A stretch of DNA of 64,000 nt from Ancylomarina sp. 16SWW S1-10-2 (lineage in GTDB: Bacteria; Bacteroidota; Bacteroidia; Bacteroidales; Marinifilaceae). Positions within the stretch are counted from its first letter, which is position 1; every line of letters begins with the position of its first letter. Under the pieces are notes generated by a model. That model made no database searches, was not told the DNA's origin, and worked only from the letters and a program-made list of their open reading frames with translations. A program made the position numbers and the translations under genes. The DNA is taken from assembly GCF_009669305.1 (NCBI RefSeq), contig NZ_SADB01000003.1, positions 124,001-188,000 on the forward strand, given 5' to 3'. Of this stretch, positions 36,327 through 45,802 are shown in pieces.

Positions 36327-37175
36327 TCATGCTGCATTCTTTTCATTATTTAATAGTCTTCCGTATTCTAAAGGCGAAAGATAATTTAAAGAAGAATGCC
36401 TTCTATATGTATTGTACCATGTTGCTATATATTCAAAAATAGATAATACAGCGGTTTTGAATGATTTATATTTGAAACGATATATCCATTCGGTTTTGAT
36501 ACTCTTAAAAAAGCTCTCAGCGCATGCATTATCCCAACAATTACCTTTCCGACTCATACTTTGAATAACTGTTTTAGCCTTTCTTAAAACAGCTCTAAAA
36601 TCATTGCATGCATACTGTATACCTTGATCCGAATGGAAAATTAAACGTCCTATTATTGGCCTATTTAAAATTGCCATATTCCAAGCAGATATCACTGTAT
36701 CGGCGGCTTTCATTGTTTTACTTGTAGACCAACCAATCACTTTTCTACCCGCTAAATCTATTATAACAGTCAGATATAGCCAACCTTCATGTGTCCGCAC
36801 ATATGTTATATCTGAGACCCAAACTTCGCCTTGCCTTTTCGGATTAAATTCACGATTCAAAAGGTTCGGTGATAGGGCAAGTCCATGTTTGGAATAAGTC
36901 GTCACTACAAACTTCTTTTTTGTAATACTTTTTATATTTGCTTTTCTCATTAAACGGGCCACTCGTGGTCTTGAAACCGAAATGGCTTGTGCTTTAAGTT
37001 CTTGAGTTATCCGAGGACTACCATAAGTTTGCTTGCTCTGGTCATAAATCAATTTAATCTTTTTAGTAAGCCTCTTATTTTCTAAAGCTCTTTGACTCGG
37101 TTTTGATTTAAGCCACATGTAATAACCACTACGACAAACATCTAAAACTCGACACATCATTTCAATAGGAAACAT
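36327..37175 (-). CDS. IS3 transposase OrfB (integrase domain)
   Basis: A 282-residue catalytic half with an HTH_21-like N-terminal region (SGYYMWLKSKPSQRALEN, YGSPRI) and an rve integrase core. The DDE residues are visible in VWVSDITYV, FHSDQGIQY and DNACAESFFKSIK. The frame is also open upstream of the ATG (ERWEIYQFIRNHIN), which shows that the working product is an OrfAB fusion made by -1 slippage at the T7/A7 run 37238-37244. It inserts in the three-hairpin repeat. Confidence 0.92.
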   Translation of the reverse strand: MFPIEMMCRVLDVCRSGYYMWLKSKPSQRALENKRLTKKIKLIYDQSKQTYGSPRITQELKAQAISVSRPRVARLMRKANIKSITKKKFVVTTYSKHGLALSPNLLNREFNPKRQGEVWVSDITYVRTHEGWLYLTVIIDLAGRKVIGWSTSKTMKAADTVISAWNMAILNRPIIGRLIFHSDQGIQYACNDFRAVLRKAKTVIQSMSRKGNCWDNACAESFFKSIKTEWIYRFKYKSFKTAVLSIFEYIATWYNTYRRHSSLNYLSPLEYGRLLNNEKNAA

Positions 37176-37189
37176 ATTTATGTGATTTC

Positions 37190-37504
37190 TTATGAACTGG
37201 TAAATCTCCCACCGCTCTTGGAAAAGATGTGAACTGCTTTTTTTAATATATCTCGTTCCATTCTTGCCTCAACAAGTTCTTTCTTCAACCTAGATACTTC
37301 AGATTCTTCCTTTGTGAGCTTAGCTTTACCATTACCAGGGAAACTTGTTCCCTGATAGTTTTCAAACTCACTACGCCAGCGATAAATAAGTTCTGGACGT
37401 ATATCCAATTCATGTGCGAGCTGTCTTATGTTGGCTCTTGAGTAACTTAACTCAACAGCATTCAATTTAAACTCTCTGCTAAATTTTCGTCTTCCTTTTT
37501 CCAT
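37190..37504 (-). CDS. IS3 transposase OrfA (helix-turn-helix)
   Basis: A 104-residue DNA-binding protein: RRKFSREFKLNAVELSY and LAHELDIRPELIYRWRSEF form the homeodomain-like HTH_8 region, followed by a leucine-rich coiled coil (EVSRLKKELVEARMERDILKK). Near its end a run of seven A residues (coding strand) permits -1 slippage into orfB. Truncated relatives occur at 33518-33674 and 51936-52279. Confidence 0.92.
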   Translation of the reverse strand: MEKGRRKFSREFKLNAVELSYSRANIRQLAHELDIRPELIYRWRSEFENYQGTSFPGNGKAKLTKEESEVSRLKKELVEARMERDILKKAVHIFSKSGGRFTSS

Positions 37505-37655
37505 TTCCTAAGATATAAATTATTAATATAATTATACCTTAACTCTCTGTCCTTGTAAATATAGCAACTCCATAATAACTTCATATGATTCTTTTTAAAA
37601 AAGTACCATAATGAAATAACTCCCAAATGTTAGATATGCATTTGAAATTCAATTC

Positions 37656-37943
37656 ATGATTCTATTGAGTATTATCGTTCTAATATTTGTTCTAGTGGTG
37701 TTTTGTGCAAAAGCAGCAGTTGAAATAAACAGCACAGAAAAAATGCTAGAATGGAAAGAAAAAGATGTGTTGATTTACTTTTTGACACCATATTCTCCGG
37801 AATTAAATCTCATTGAAATATTGTGGAGAAGAATCAAATATCAGTGGATGCCGTTTGATGCATACCTCAGTTTTCAGAACCTAAAAGAACGTTTGTTGTA
37901 TATATTGGATAACGTTGGATCAAAATACGACATTATATTTTAG
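37656..37943 (+). pseudogene. IS630-family transposase C-terminal fragment
   Basis: From about residue 30 the frame reads EWKEKDVLIYFLTPYSPELN and NLIEILWRRIKYQWM, the last DDE motif of IS630-type transposases, and ends GSKYDIIF as full-length members do. The first 25 or so hydrophobic residues are unrelated. The first two catalytic motifs are missing, so this is a remnant, possibly truncated by the neighbouring IS3 insertion. Confidence 0.8.
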
Positions 37944-37978
37944 CTATTACTTAATAAGAAAGTAAAACACGAATTCTT

Positions 37979-38734
37979 TTAAAAACCCAATGCTGTATTA
38001 ATGGAAGTAACAGCCTCGGTAATTTTATTGATTAAAAATTCTCCCGATTCATTTTTAGACGAAATGCTAGCTAAACTAGAAATGGCCAAAGCACTAAAAA
38101 TACCAGATTGACTATCGCCAACAGGAACAGCAATATCAGCAACACCCATTGTGAGTTCACTTTTCTCGAGATCATAACCACGATCTCTAATCTTCTGTAA
38201 TCGTAACATTAAATCAGCTTTCTTTTCTTTCGATAATTCATTATAATCCTTATCATCAGCTAAAATCTGTTTTTGTCTAGTCTCATTCATAAAAGCCAAC
38301 AACACTCTTCCCGATGTAGTTTTTATTAAAGAAAATAAACTCCCCTCTTCTATCGATAATGAAACGGGTCCAGGGCTTCGCATTTGCGAAACAACCATCA
38401 AATTTCCATGATGTAAAATTCCCATATGGCATGACTGTTTACTTTCATTAGACAGTTCTTCCATAAATGGTTTTGACAATTTCACCAACTCATCAACAGG
38501 ACTATGACGATGGCTCAAATGATATAATTTAAGGGACAAAGAGAACTTTCCCGAAGGAGTCTCCTTAATTAAATAGCCTCGTTGTTCCAAACAAACCAAC
38601 ATACGATAAATTTCGTTCGGAGACTTTTCCAGTCCTTGAGATATCTCCATTTGTGATTGAGGAATCGCTTTCATCGAAAGGTATTCTATGATATCCAAAC
38701 CTTTATCTAACGCTGGTGCTAGGTACTTTCCCAT
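37979..38734 (-). CDS. IclR-family transcriptional regulator
   Basis: A 251-residue regulator: an N-terminal winged helix (ALDKGLDIIEYLSMKAIPQSQMEISQGL, in shorter terms the IclR HTH) with RMLVCLEQRGYL as recognition region, then the ligand-binding domain with SCHMGILHHGNLMV, TSGRVLLAFM and the IAVPVGDSQSGIFSALAIS segment. Such proteins sense small carboxylates or sugar acids and repress or activate divergent catabolic operons. It is transcribed away from the GH2-CoA operon with a 127-base gap containing an inverted repeat. IclR regulators are uncommon controllers of Bacteroidota polysaccharide loci. Confidence 0.92.
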   Translation of the reverse strand: MGKYLAPALDKGLDIIEYLSMKAIPQSQMEISQGLEKSPNEIYRMLVCLEQRGYLIKETPSGKFSLSLKLYHLSHRHSPVDELVKLSKPFMEELSNESKQSCHMGILHHGNLMVVSQMRSPGPVSLSIEEGSLFSLIKTTSGRVLLAFMNETRQKQILADDKDYNELSKEKKADLMLRLQKIRDRGYDLEKSELTMGVADIAVPVGDSQSGIFSALAISSLASISSKNESGEFLINKITEAVTSINTALGF

Positions 38735-38781
38735 GAACTATTTTTTTATTGAGGTGACAAAATTACGAATTAAAATTCTGA

Positions 38782-38808
38782 ATTAATTTCAAATTTAATA
38801 AAATTAAT
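38782..38808. promoter_or_regulatory. candidate IclR operator
   Basis: An inverted repeat ATTAATTT/AAATTAAT with an 11-base spacer lies in the 127-base IclR-GH2 gap. A possible Bacteroidota -7 box TACATTTG is at 38838-38845. The C-tract motif is absent here. The AT-rich background lowers confidence. Confidence 0.35.
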
Positions 38809-38861
38809 TTGCAATATTCATATATAAATATTTAATTTACATTTGAATTTAAACTTTTAAG

Positions 38862-41417
38862 ATGATGTACAAACGGCTCAACTATCCATACTTGATAAAG
38901 AAGATAATGGCTCTGGTATTACTAAGTGTAATTTACTTTCATGTAAATGCACAACCAAACACTACCTTTTCTCATGAAGAATCTAATCAGGCTGTTCGTG
39001 ATTTAAGTGGAATGAAGTGGAGGTTTAAAATGATGCTTCCCGGAGAAGGAATAAAAAAAGGACTGAACAAACTTCCTTCAGAAGATATTGAAACTTTGGT
39101 GTGGAATAATGCTAAAGTACCTGGTGATGTGTATACCGACTTATGGAAAGCCGGCGTTATTGATGATCCTTATTTTGGTCGAAATAGTGTAAGAGCTCAA
39201 TGGGTTCAGCAATACGAATGGTGGTACACTCTTCAATTTGATGTAAAGAAAAAAATAGACAACGAAGTTGTTGACATCGTATTTGAAGGTGTTGATTATG
39301 GTTGTGAAGTTTGGTTGAATGGACATTATCTAGGAAAACACGAAGGTGCATTTTCAAAATTTTCATTCAATGTAAATGAATACTTACGCATTCACCCTTG
39401 GGATGGTCAAAAAGGCCGTAACATGTTGGTTGTTAAACTTGACACTCCTCCACAAGTCAATGCATTTGTAGCAGGTAAAAAAGCACCATGGTTTGGCGAT
39501 TACACCAGAGATATAACTCCAATAGGTATTTGGCGTCCAGTAAAAATGGTACGCACAGGTAAAATGCGTTTCAAAGATGTTTATGCCAACAATACCATTA
39601 ATAAGGATGGATCTGCTGATGTGAGTCTTGAACTAAGCGTTGAAAATACGACTGCCAAAGCAAAGGAAATGACTTTCACAGCTTCTCTTGAAGGGAAGAA
39701 CTTCAAAATGAGAGAAATAAAAGTTGAATTCAATAAAACAATTCAACCTGGCTCGCATAAAATTATAAAAAACATTCATGTTAAGAATGCAAAGCTATGG
39801 TGGCCTTGGGATTTAGGAGATCAAAATTTATACAAGGCTAAAATTACTCTTAAAGAAGGTGACGTTAATAATGATGTTAACGAAACAGTATTTGGTATTC
39901 GTGAGGTTACATCAAAATGGAATCCTGGATTTAAAAAGGATGTAGATGTTACTTTTCCTCGTTCCACTTACATCAATGGTAAGTTCCACTTTATTCGTTC
40001 AGCATGTTGGGGTGGACCTCCAGATATTTTTACTGGACGCACCTCGCCAGCCGAGTACAAAAAATTAATCCGTTTGGCGAAGGAAATGAATATGAATAAC
40101 ATTCGAATTTTCGGATGGCATCCCCCAGAAATACCTGAATTCTATCAATATTGTGATGAAATGGGAATGACTGTTTGGCAAGATATGATTCCTTTAGGAA
40201 CTGGAAATATCCCTACTGAAGAGGAAAATCTAGCTGAAATTTTCAACGAAGGTGTTAAGGTGATTAAAGAACGTAGAAATCATCCCTCTTTAATCATGAT
40301 GGAAGGTGGAGAAGAAATGATGTTTAGAACTCGCGATCCTCAATTTGGACGTAAATTTCTAGAACGTTTGGGTGATTCTCTTCAAGCTTACGCAAACTTA
40401 CCTTATGTACCAGACTCTCCGATGATTGATCCTGTTGCACAAGAAGCGGGCTTCAAACCAAAAGAGGCAGTTCACGCGCTACGCTATTTCTACGATATGG
40501 GTAAGTGGTTGCACGAAGATTGGTATCAAACTAATTGTGACGGCTATCCAATTGTACCTGAATTTGCAATTACTTCAGTACCAAACGTAGAAAGCTTAAA
40601 GAAATTTATTCCCGAAAAAGAAATGTGGCCTCCAGGATTAAGTTGGGGACACCATTGGGCCGATCTTACCCGCTTGCGTATGCAAAATTGGGATGTATTT
40701 GGTAGTGAAATGAAAGGATCATTAGAGGAATTTGTTAATGCAACTCAAGATGCACAAGGAATCATCTTTCAAAATGGTATTGAACACTTCCGTCGTGATA
40801 AACCAAGTTTAAGTGGTATTGCTCTTTGTCACTTTATTACTTATTGTCCGGATATGAAATGGGGTATCGTTGATAATTATCAGCAACCTAAAAATTCGTA
40901 CTATTTTGTTCAGAAAGCTTACCAACCCTTACTAGTGAATTTTGAATTCAAAAAACGTCGTTGGAGCACCAAGGAACCATTTGTAGGTAATATTTGGGTA
41001 ATCAACGATTACTATAAGGAGTATACTGATTGTAGTATCAAATTTGAAATCAAAAATGATGCAGGTGTGTTGCTTTCAAGCAAAAATTTTGATGTCGCTA
41101 AAATCGCAGAGAACAGTGCCAAATCTTTCTTCCCAATAGAAGAAAAGGTATTGAAATCTGTGAAAGAAAAGTTCTACGTTACCTTAGAACTTACCGACAA
41201 AAAAGGAAAAGTTATTTCTAAAAATGACTACTTCTTCTTAATCGGTGATCAAAAAGCCGCAACTAAGAAGTTTAACGAATGGGGAGAAGAAAGAATTAAA
41301 CGAGAGAATACATATGGTAGATATGGCTCCTATTACCACTTCTTTAAAGAGTTTACCGAAGAAGATGGAGAAAAATACGATAGCGATATGCAAACACCTA
41401 AAGCTATAGGTTTTTAA
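38862..41417 (+). CDS. GH2-family exo-glycosidase, copy B
   Basis: An 851-residue paralogue of the GH2 at 7417, alike over its whole length. A signal peptide ends near VNAQ (a later Met at 38907 is also possible), so it acts in the periplasm. The active-site segments are the same: MMEGGEEMM (E484/E485) and PEFAITS (E567). It is the first gene of the IclR-facing operon that continues into a solute-binding-like protein and CoA enzymes. It probably releases the sugar that the rest of the operon uses. Copy-specific difference: an inserted NCDGY near the nucleophile strand. Confidence 0.86.
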   Translation: MMYKRLNYPYLIKKIMALVLLSVIYFHVNAQPNTTFSHEESNQAVRDLSGMKWRFKMMLPGEGIKKGLNKLPSEDIETLVWNNAKVPGDVYTDLWKAGVIDDPYFGRNSVRAQWVQQYEWWYTLQFDVKKKIDNEVVDIVFEGVDYGCEVWLNGHYLGKHEGAFSKFSFNVNEYLRIHPWDGQKGRNMLVVKLDTPPQVNAFVAGKKAPWFGDYTRDITPIGIWRPVKMVRTGKMRFKDVYANNTINKDGSADVSLELSVENTTAKAKEMTFTASLEGKNFKMREIKVEFNKTIQPGSHKIIKNIHVKNAKLWWPWDLGDQNLYKAKITLKEGDVNNDVNETVFGIREVTSKWNPGFKKDVDVTFPRSTYINGKFHFIRSACWGGPPDIFTGRTSPAEYKKLIRLAKEMNMNNIRIFGWHPPEIPEFYQYCDEMGMTVWQDMIPLGTGNIPTEEENLAEIFNEGVKVIKERRNHPSLIMMEGGEEMMFRTRDPQFGRKFLERLGDSLQAYANLPYVPDSPMIDPVAQEAGFKPKEAVHALRYFYDMGKWLHEDWYQTNCDGYPIVPEFAITSVPNVESLKKFIPEKEMWPPGLSWGHHWADLTRLRMQNWDVFGSEMKGSLEEFVNATQDAQGIIFQNGIEHFRRDKPSLSGIALCHFITYCPDMKWGIVDNYQQPKNSYYFVQKAYQPLLVNFEFKKRRWSTKEPFVGNIWVINDYYKEYTDCSIKFEIKNDAGVLLSSKNFDVAKIAENSAKSFFPIEEKVLKSVKEKFYVTLELTDKKGKVISKNDYFFLIGDQKAATKKFNEWGEERIKRENTYGRYGSYYHFFKEFTEEDGEKYDSDMQTPKAIGF

Positions 41418-41436
41418 AAGAATAAAAATTGAGACT

Positions 41437-41477
41437 TTTCAGTAGTCCTTTGTTACTTAACTAGGGTCTACTGAAAA
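41437..41477 (+). terminator. hairpin between GH2 copy B and downstream genes
   Basis: Ten-base arms TTTTCAGTAG/CTACTGAAAA enclose a long loop, with no strong T run. It may act as an mRNA-processing or attenuation hairpin, setting apart the secreted hydrolase from the cytoplasmic enzymes. Confidence 0.5.
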
Positions 41478-41531
41478 CTTCAATATTTTCATTCACTATA
41501 AAAAAGCAACCATAAATAATTAATACAACTG

Positions 41532-42674
41532 ATGACAAATAAAAGAATACAACTAAAAGGAATTACTTGGGATCACAGTCGTGGCTTCACTTCAATAGTA
41601 GCTACCTCACAACGTTTTCATGAAATGAACCCAAATATCGAAATTAGTTGGGAAAAACGTTCTCTTCAGGCTTTTGCCGATGAACCAATTGGTGATTTAG
41701 CAAAACGATATGATCTTTTGATCATTGATCACCCATGGACAGGTTTTGCCGCTCGCACAGGAGTCATCACTCCTCTAAATCAGTTTCTATCGGATGAATA
41801 CTTACAAGATTTAGCGGATAATTCCGTTGGAAAATCTCACGAAAGTTACTCAATAAACAAGCAACAGTGGGCATTAGCTATTGATGCGGCAACACCTGTT
41901 GGTGCAAGCAGACCAGATCTTATAGATCAACTACCTGAAACCTGGGACGATTTGATCCAATTGGCTAAAACAGGTAAAGTTGCTATCCCCGGAATACCAC
42001 AAGATACATTAATGAGCTTTTACATGATTTGTTCTACTTTGGGCGAAAGTGTATGTGCTACAAAAGACTATGTAATTTCAGAGGAAATTGGCTTAAAGGC
42101 TTTAGCGATGCTTCGCGATTTAGGACAGTACATTGATGCTGAATGTTACAACATGAATCCAATCAAAGTATATGAAGCGATGGCTTCAGGAGACAAATAC
42201 TCCTACTCGCCTTTCGCATACGGTTATATCAATTACTCAAAAGATGGATACGCCAAAAAATTGCTGAAATTTCATGATATGGTTTCCATTAATGGTCAAA
42301 AATTGATCACTACTTTAGGGGGAACCGGTCTAGCTATTTCAAATGATTGCAAAGAAAAAGAAGCGGCAGCAAAATTTGTTGAGTATACAGGATCTCCAGA
42401 GGTACAGTCTACCCTATTTTTCGAAACAGGAGGACAACCGGGACACAGAAAAGCTTGGGAAAACACAAAAACGAATTTTAATAGCATGGATTTTTTCAAG
42501 GACACATTACCTGCTTTAGATCGTTCGTTTTTACGACCAAGATATCATGGACACATGTATTTCCAAGACAATTCAGGAGAACCTATTCGACAGTTTATGA
42601 TGAAAGGCGGAGATGCAAAAGAAGTATTAAAAACTTTAAATAAGTTGTATATTGAATCTTTAAAAAAAGAATAG
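41532..42674 (+). CDS. family 1 solute-binding-like protein lacking a signal peptide
   Basis: A 380-residue protein with the two-lobed extracellular solute-binding (MalE-type) pattern: [32 protein letters not shown], then [16 protein letters not shown] and the hinge-like [14 protein letters not shown], and [21 protein letters not shown] near residue 270. It begins directly [10 protein letters not shown], with no signal peptide, lipobox or upstream in-frame start supplying one. No ABC permease or ATPase is nearby, and Bacteroidota seldom import sugars by ABC systems. It stands five bases before the first CoA-transferase, so it is co-translated with CoA enzymes. It may be a cytoplasmic ligand-binding or accessory protein; the true role is unknown. 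Confidence 0.7.
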   Translation: MTNKRIQLKGITWDHSRGFTSIVATSQRFHEMNPNIEISWEKRSLQAFADEPIGDLAKRYDLLIIDHPWTGFAARTGVITPLNQFLSDEYLQDLADNSVGKSHESYSINKQQWALAIDAATPVGASRPDLIDQLPETWDDLIQLAKTGKVAIPGIPQDTLMSFYMICSTLGESVCATKDYVISEEIGLKALAMLRDLGQYIDAECYNMNPIKVYEAMASGDKYSYSPFAYGYINYSKDGYAKKLLKFHDMVSINGQKLITTLGGTGLAISNDCKEKEAAAKFVEYTGSPEVQSTLFFETGGQPGHRKAWENTKTNFNSMDFFKDTLPALDRSFLRPRYHGHMYFQDNSGEPIRQFMMKGGDAKEVLKTLNKLYIESLKKE

Positions 42675-42678
42675 ACTT

Positions 42679-43824
42679 ATGTTACCATTAGAAGGAATAA
42701 CAGTATTAGAATTTGCTCAATTTATGGCAGGTCCTTCTGCAGGTTTAAAAATGGCTGATTTAGGAGCCAGGGTAATCAAAATAGAACGCCCTGGCACTGG
42801 AGAAGCTGGAAGACAAATTGCGATTAAAAATTTATTTATCGACGAAAGCAGTATGGTTTTTCATACTGCCAATCGTAATAAAGAGTCGTATGCCGCCAAC
42901 CTTAAAGATCCTGCGGATCTTGAAAAAGTGAAAAAATTAATTGCCTGCGCAGATGTTATGACGCATAATTTTCGTCCGGGTGTGATGGAAAAAATTGGTT
43001 TGGATTACGACATCGTTAAAGCCATAAATCCTAAATTAATTTATGGAGTTGTTTCGGGCTACAGTTCGAAAGGTCCTTGGGCAAAAAAACCCGGACAAGA
43101 TTTGTTAATTCAGTCTTTAGCAGGATTTAATTATCTGAATGGAAATGCAAATGATAACCCAACACCTAGTGGGTTAGCGACCTCTGATATATTCACAGGA
43201 GCTCATCTAGTTCAAGGTGTTTTAGCGGCTCTTATTCAGCGCAACAAAACAGGTGAAGGATCAAAAGTTGAGGTCAGTTTATTGGAATCAACTATTGACA
43301 TTCAGTTTGAACTAATTACCACGTATCTAAACGATGGGGGAAAATCTCCCCAAAGAGCAAAAAAAGGAAATGCACATGCCTATTTAGATGCTCCTTACGG
43401 GATTTACAAGACAAAAGACACCTACATTGCCATAGCATTGATACCACTTACCGATCTGGCAAATGCAATGAACATTAAGCTTCCTTCCGAATTTTCTTCG
43501 AAAGAAACATGGTTCCCAAAACGAGACGAGATCATGGAATTTTTCGCCTCTTATTTTAAAAAAGAAACCACACAACATTGGCTGGATATTTTTGAGCCTT
43601 TGGATTTTTCTTGCTCTGATATCTATACCTACAAACAATTCCTAAATCATGAAGGTTGTAAAACCTTACAAATGATTCAGGAAGTAGAAACATCCGACCA
43701 TATAAAAATGAAAACTACCCGCTGCCCAATTCGCATCGACGGGGAAAGACTTTTCAACCGAAAATCGGCACCAAAACCAGGTGAGAACAATGCAAGCATC
43801 GAAAAAGAATTTAATCTTAACTAG
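42679..43824 (+). CDS. type III CoA-transferase (CaiB/BaiF family), subunit 1
   Basis: A 381-residue family III CoA-transferase. [25 protein letters not shown] is the usual N-terminal fold start, [14 protein letters not shown] and [15 protein letters not shown] are CoA-binding elements, and [12 protein letters not shown] places the catalytic Asp at 170. It would transfer CoA from an acyl-CoA to a carboxylic acid, probably an acid formed by the aldehyde dehydrogenase at 45803. It is adjacent to a homologue (1-base gap), so the pair may form a heteromer. Substrate unknown. Confidence 0.9.
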   Translation: MLPLEGITVLEFAQFMAGPSAGLKMADLGARVIKIERPGTGEAGRQIAIKNLFIDESSMVFHTANRNKESYAANLKDPADLEKVKKLIACADVMTHNFRPGVMEKIGLDYDIVKAINPKLIYGVVSGYSSKGPWAKKPGQDLLIQSLAGFNYLNGNANDNPTPSGLATSDIFTGAHLVQGVLAALIQRNKTGEGSKVEVSLLESTIDIQFELITTYLNDGGKSPQRAKKGNAHAYLDAPYGIYKTKDTYIAIALIPLTDLANAMNIKLPSEFSSKETWFPKRDEIMEFFASYFKKETTQHWLDIFEPLDFSCSDIYTYKQFLNHEGCKTLQMIQEVETSDHIKMKTTRCPIRIDGERLFNRKSAPKPGENNASIEKEFNLN

Positions 43825-43825
43825 G

Positions 43826-44971
43826 ATGAACAAACCATTAGAAGGAATATTAGTTATAGACTTTAGTCAATATTTATCAGCGCCATCGGCGAGTTTACGT
43901 TTAGCTGATTTGGGTGCCCGAGTAATTAAAATTGAACAACCAAATTCCGGCGACCTAACCCGTGGCCTGTTTTTTTCGAATGTGGTAATGAACGAAGAAT
44001 CATCAATGTTTCATGCCATCAATAGAAATAAAGAAAGCTACCAAGCCAATATGAAATCGGCTGTAGAAAGAGAAAAAGTTTATCATTTGATTCAAAAAGC
44101 TGATGTGTTAATTCATAATTTCCGCCCGGGTGTGGTCGAGAAATTGGGGATTGATTACAAAAAGATTAAAGAATTGAACCCTGAAATTGTATACGCTGAA
44201 TTATCCGGTTACGGAAAAGAAGGTGTTTGGAAAGATAAACCAGGATTAGATTTACTTATTCAATGCTTATCTGGACTCACCCAATTGAATGGAAACGAAG
44301 GTGCAGGACCTGTACCTATCGGCTTAGCCGTTATTGACATTCTATCCGGAGCCCATTTATCTCAAGGGATACTAGCCTGTTTGTACCGTAAAATTACAAA
44401 AGGCAAAGGGGGACGTGTTGAAGTCTCTATGCTAGAATCTGCATTAGAATACCAGTTCGAATCCATAACCGCTTTCTATCGTGACGGAGGAGAACCAACC
44501 ATACGTGCAAAAAGCAATAGTGCACATGCTTATCTAGGTGCACCTTATGGGGTTTACAAAACCAAAAATGGTTTTATTGCATTGGCCATGGGACAAATTC
44601 CTTTTTTGGGAGAACTACTTGGCTGTGAAGCTCTTTTAAAATTTACCGAGGTAGAATCTTGGTTTACTCAAAGAGATGAAATAAAAGACATTCTTGGTGA
44701 TCATTTATTAACTAAAAAAACCGAAGACTGGTTGGCTGTATTAGAGCCTGCTGATATATGGTGTGCCGCATTAATGGACTGGAAAACTCTTTTTGACACA
44801 GAAGCATTTAAAATTTTAGAGATGATTCAAGAAGTTAAAATGAGCGATGGTTATCAATCCAAAACAACTCGTTGTCCTATTGAAATCAACGATTCCTATC
44901 TTTTATCAGAAATAGGTTCTCCTAAACTAGGTGAACATACAGAGTCAATTTCCAATGAATTTACATTGTAA
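43826..44971 (+). CDS. type III CoA-transferase (CaiB/BaiF family), subunit 2
   Basis: About 381 residues from the ATG at 43826, one base after the previous stop; the frame extends further upstream (43781) but this overlaps the first gene and lacks a ribosome site there. [39 protein letters not shown] and VIDILSGAHLSQG (probable catalytic D171) mark the family. It aligns end to end with subunit 1, including a shared MIQEV...TRCPI tail, so the two arose by tandem duplication. Both keep the Asp, so either could be catalytic. Confidence 0.9.
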   Translation: MNKPLEGILVIDFSQYLSAPSASLRLADLGARVIKIEQPNSGDLTRGLFFSNVVMNEESSMFHAINRNKESYQANMKSAVEREKVYHLIQKADVLIHNFRPGVVEKLGIDYKKIKELNPEIVYAELSGYGKEGVWKDKPGLDLLIQCLSGLTQLNGNEGAGPVPIGLAVIDILSGAHLSQGILACLYRKITKGKGGRVEVSMLESALEYQFESITAFYRDGGEPTIRAKSNSAHAYLGAPYGVYKTKNGFIALAMGQIPFLGELLGCEALLKFTEVESWFTQRDEIKDILGDHLLTKKTEDWLAVLEPADIWCAALMDWKTLFDTEAFKILEMIQEVKMSDGYQSKTTRCPIEINDSYLLSEIGSPKLGEHTESISNEFTL

Positions 44972-44997
44972 AACTCACAAAATAAAAATACATTACG

Positions 44998-45780
44998 ATG
45001 AATAATAAAACATCTGAAATAGTAATCAATAAAAATGACAGAACAGTTTGTATTAGCTTAAACAGACTCCCTGCCAATAGTTATTATGAAGGATTTTTAC
45101 AACAACTTTCAAAAGCAATAAAAGAAGCAAGTGCCGATCCTAAAGTTAAGGTGATATTACTAAACAGTACTTCCGAAAAATTCTTTTGTGCTGGAGCTGA
45201 TATAAAAATTTTTAGTTCGAATACTGTCGAGCAAAATAATAAAATGGTAGTTGCAGCGCGCGAAGTCACCACTGCCATTACAGAAAGTAAAAAAATAATC
45301 ATTGCGGCCATAAAAGGACACTGTCTGGGTGGTGGATTAGAAATGGTTATGGCTTGTGACATCCGTTTGGGTGCAGAAGGAAATTATTTGATCGGATTGC
45401 CTGAAGTGAAACTTGGATTAATGCCTGGAAACGGCGGAGCTCCTCGTATGATAGACCTTTTGGGTGCTAGTAGAGCAATGGAACTTTTAGTAACCGGCAA
45501 CAATATAAATCCACAAAAGGCTTATGACTTCGGCTTATTCAACCAATTATTTCCTGCAGATGAATTTGAAGAAAGTGTAACTAAATATGTTGCGAACATA
45601 GCGATAGGTGCCGGCGAAGCAATGGCTGCCGTTAAACAATTTGTACAAAATCACAAAGGAATGAATGTGCAACAAGGCCTCGATTATGAAACTGAATGTG
45701 TGAGCAAACTCTACGATACTCCTGATGCTAAAGAAGGATTTCAAGCTTTCGTAGAAAAACGCGCTCCAAAATATATTTAA
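44998..45780 (+). CDS. enoyl-CoA hydratase/isomerase (crotonase family)
   Basis: A 260-residue crotonase: [10 protein letters not shown] forms the first oxyanion-hole strand, [15 protein letters not shown] the second, with one Glu present there and the other in [14 protein letters not shown]. Both acid/base positions of hydratases are thus kept. It would hydrate, dehydrate or cleave the CoA ester formed by the CoA-transferases. It does not sit with other beta-oxidation genes, so a special substrate, perhaps a sugar-acid-CoA, is more likely than fatty acids. This is inference. Confidence 0.9.
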   Translation: MNNKTSEIVINKNDRTVCISLNRLPANSYYEGFLQQLSKAIKEASADPKVKVILLNSTSEKFFCAGADIKIFSSNTVEQNNKMVVAAREVTTAITESKKIIIAAIKGHCLGGGLEMVMACDIRLGAEGNYLIGLPEVKLGLMPGNGGAPRMIDLLGASRAMELLVTGNNINPQKAYDFGLFNQLFPADEFEESVTKYVANIAIGAGEAMAAVKQFVQNHKGMNVQQGLDYETECVSKLYDTPDAKEGFQAFVEKRAPKYI

Positions 45781-45802
45781 CCTTTACCTAAAATCAACAC
45801 CA

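Larger units (their letters stand above)
36292..37572 (-). mobile_element. intact IS3-family insertion sequence
   Basis: A 1,281-bp element with related terminal inverted repeats: TGGAGTTGCTAT... at the orfA end (37572) and TGGACTTGCAAC... at the orfB end (36292), matching at roughly two thirds of the first 34 positions. It carries orfA and orfB with a usable -1 frameshift signal. Both DDE and helix-turn-helix parts look intact, so it may be active. I could not identify a 3-4 bp target duplication. Confidence 0.88.

Noticed and set aside
33518..37572. Composite transposon carrying GH3
   Set aside because: No matching target duplications could be found at the outer ends, the left copy lacks transposase, and flanking repeats are truncated; adjacent deletions explain the arrangement equally well.
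38838..38845. Complete -33/-7 promoter for the IclR-linked operon
   Set aside because: TACATTTG fits a -7 box, but the nearest TTTG is 26 bases away, too far for the usual spacing; listed only as a possible -7 element.
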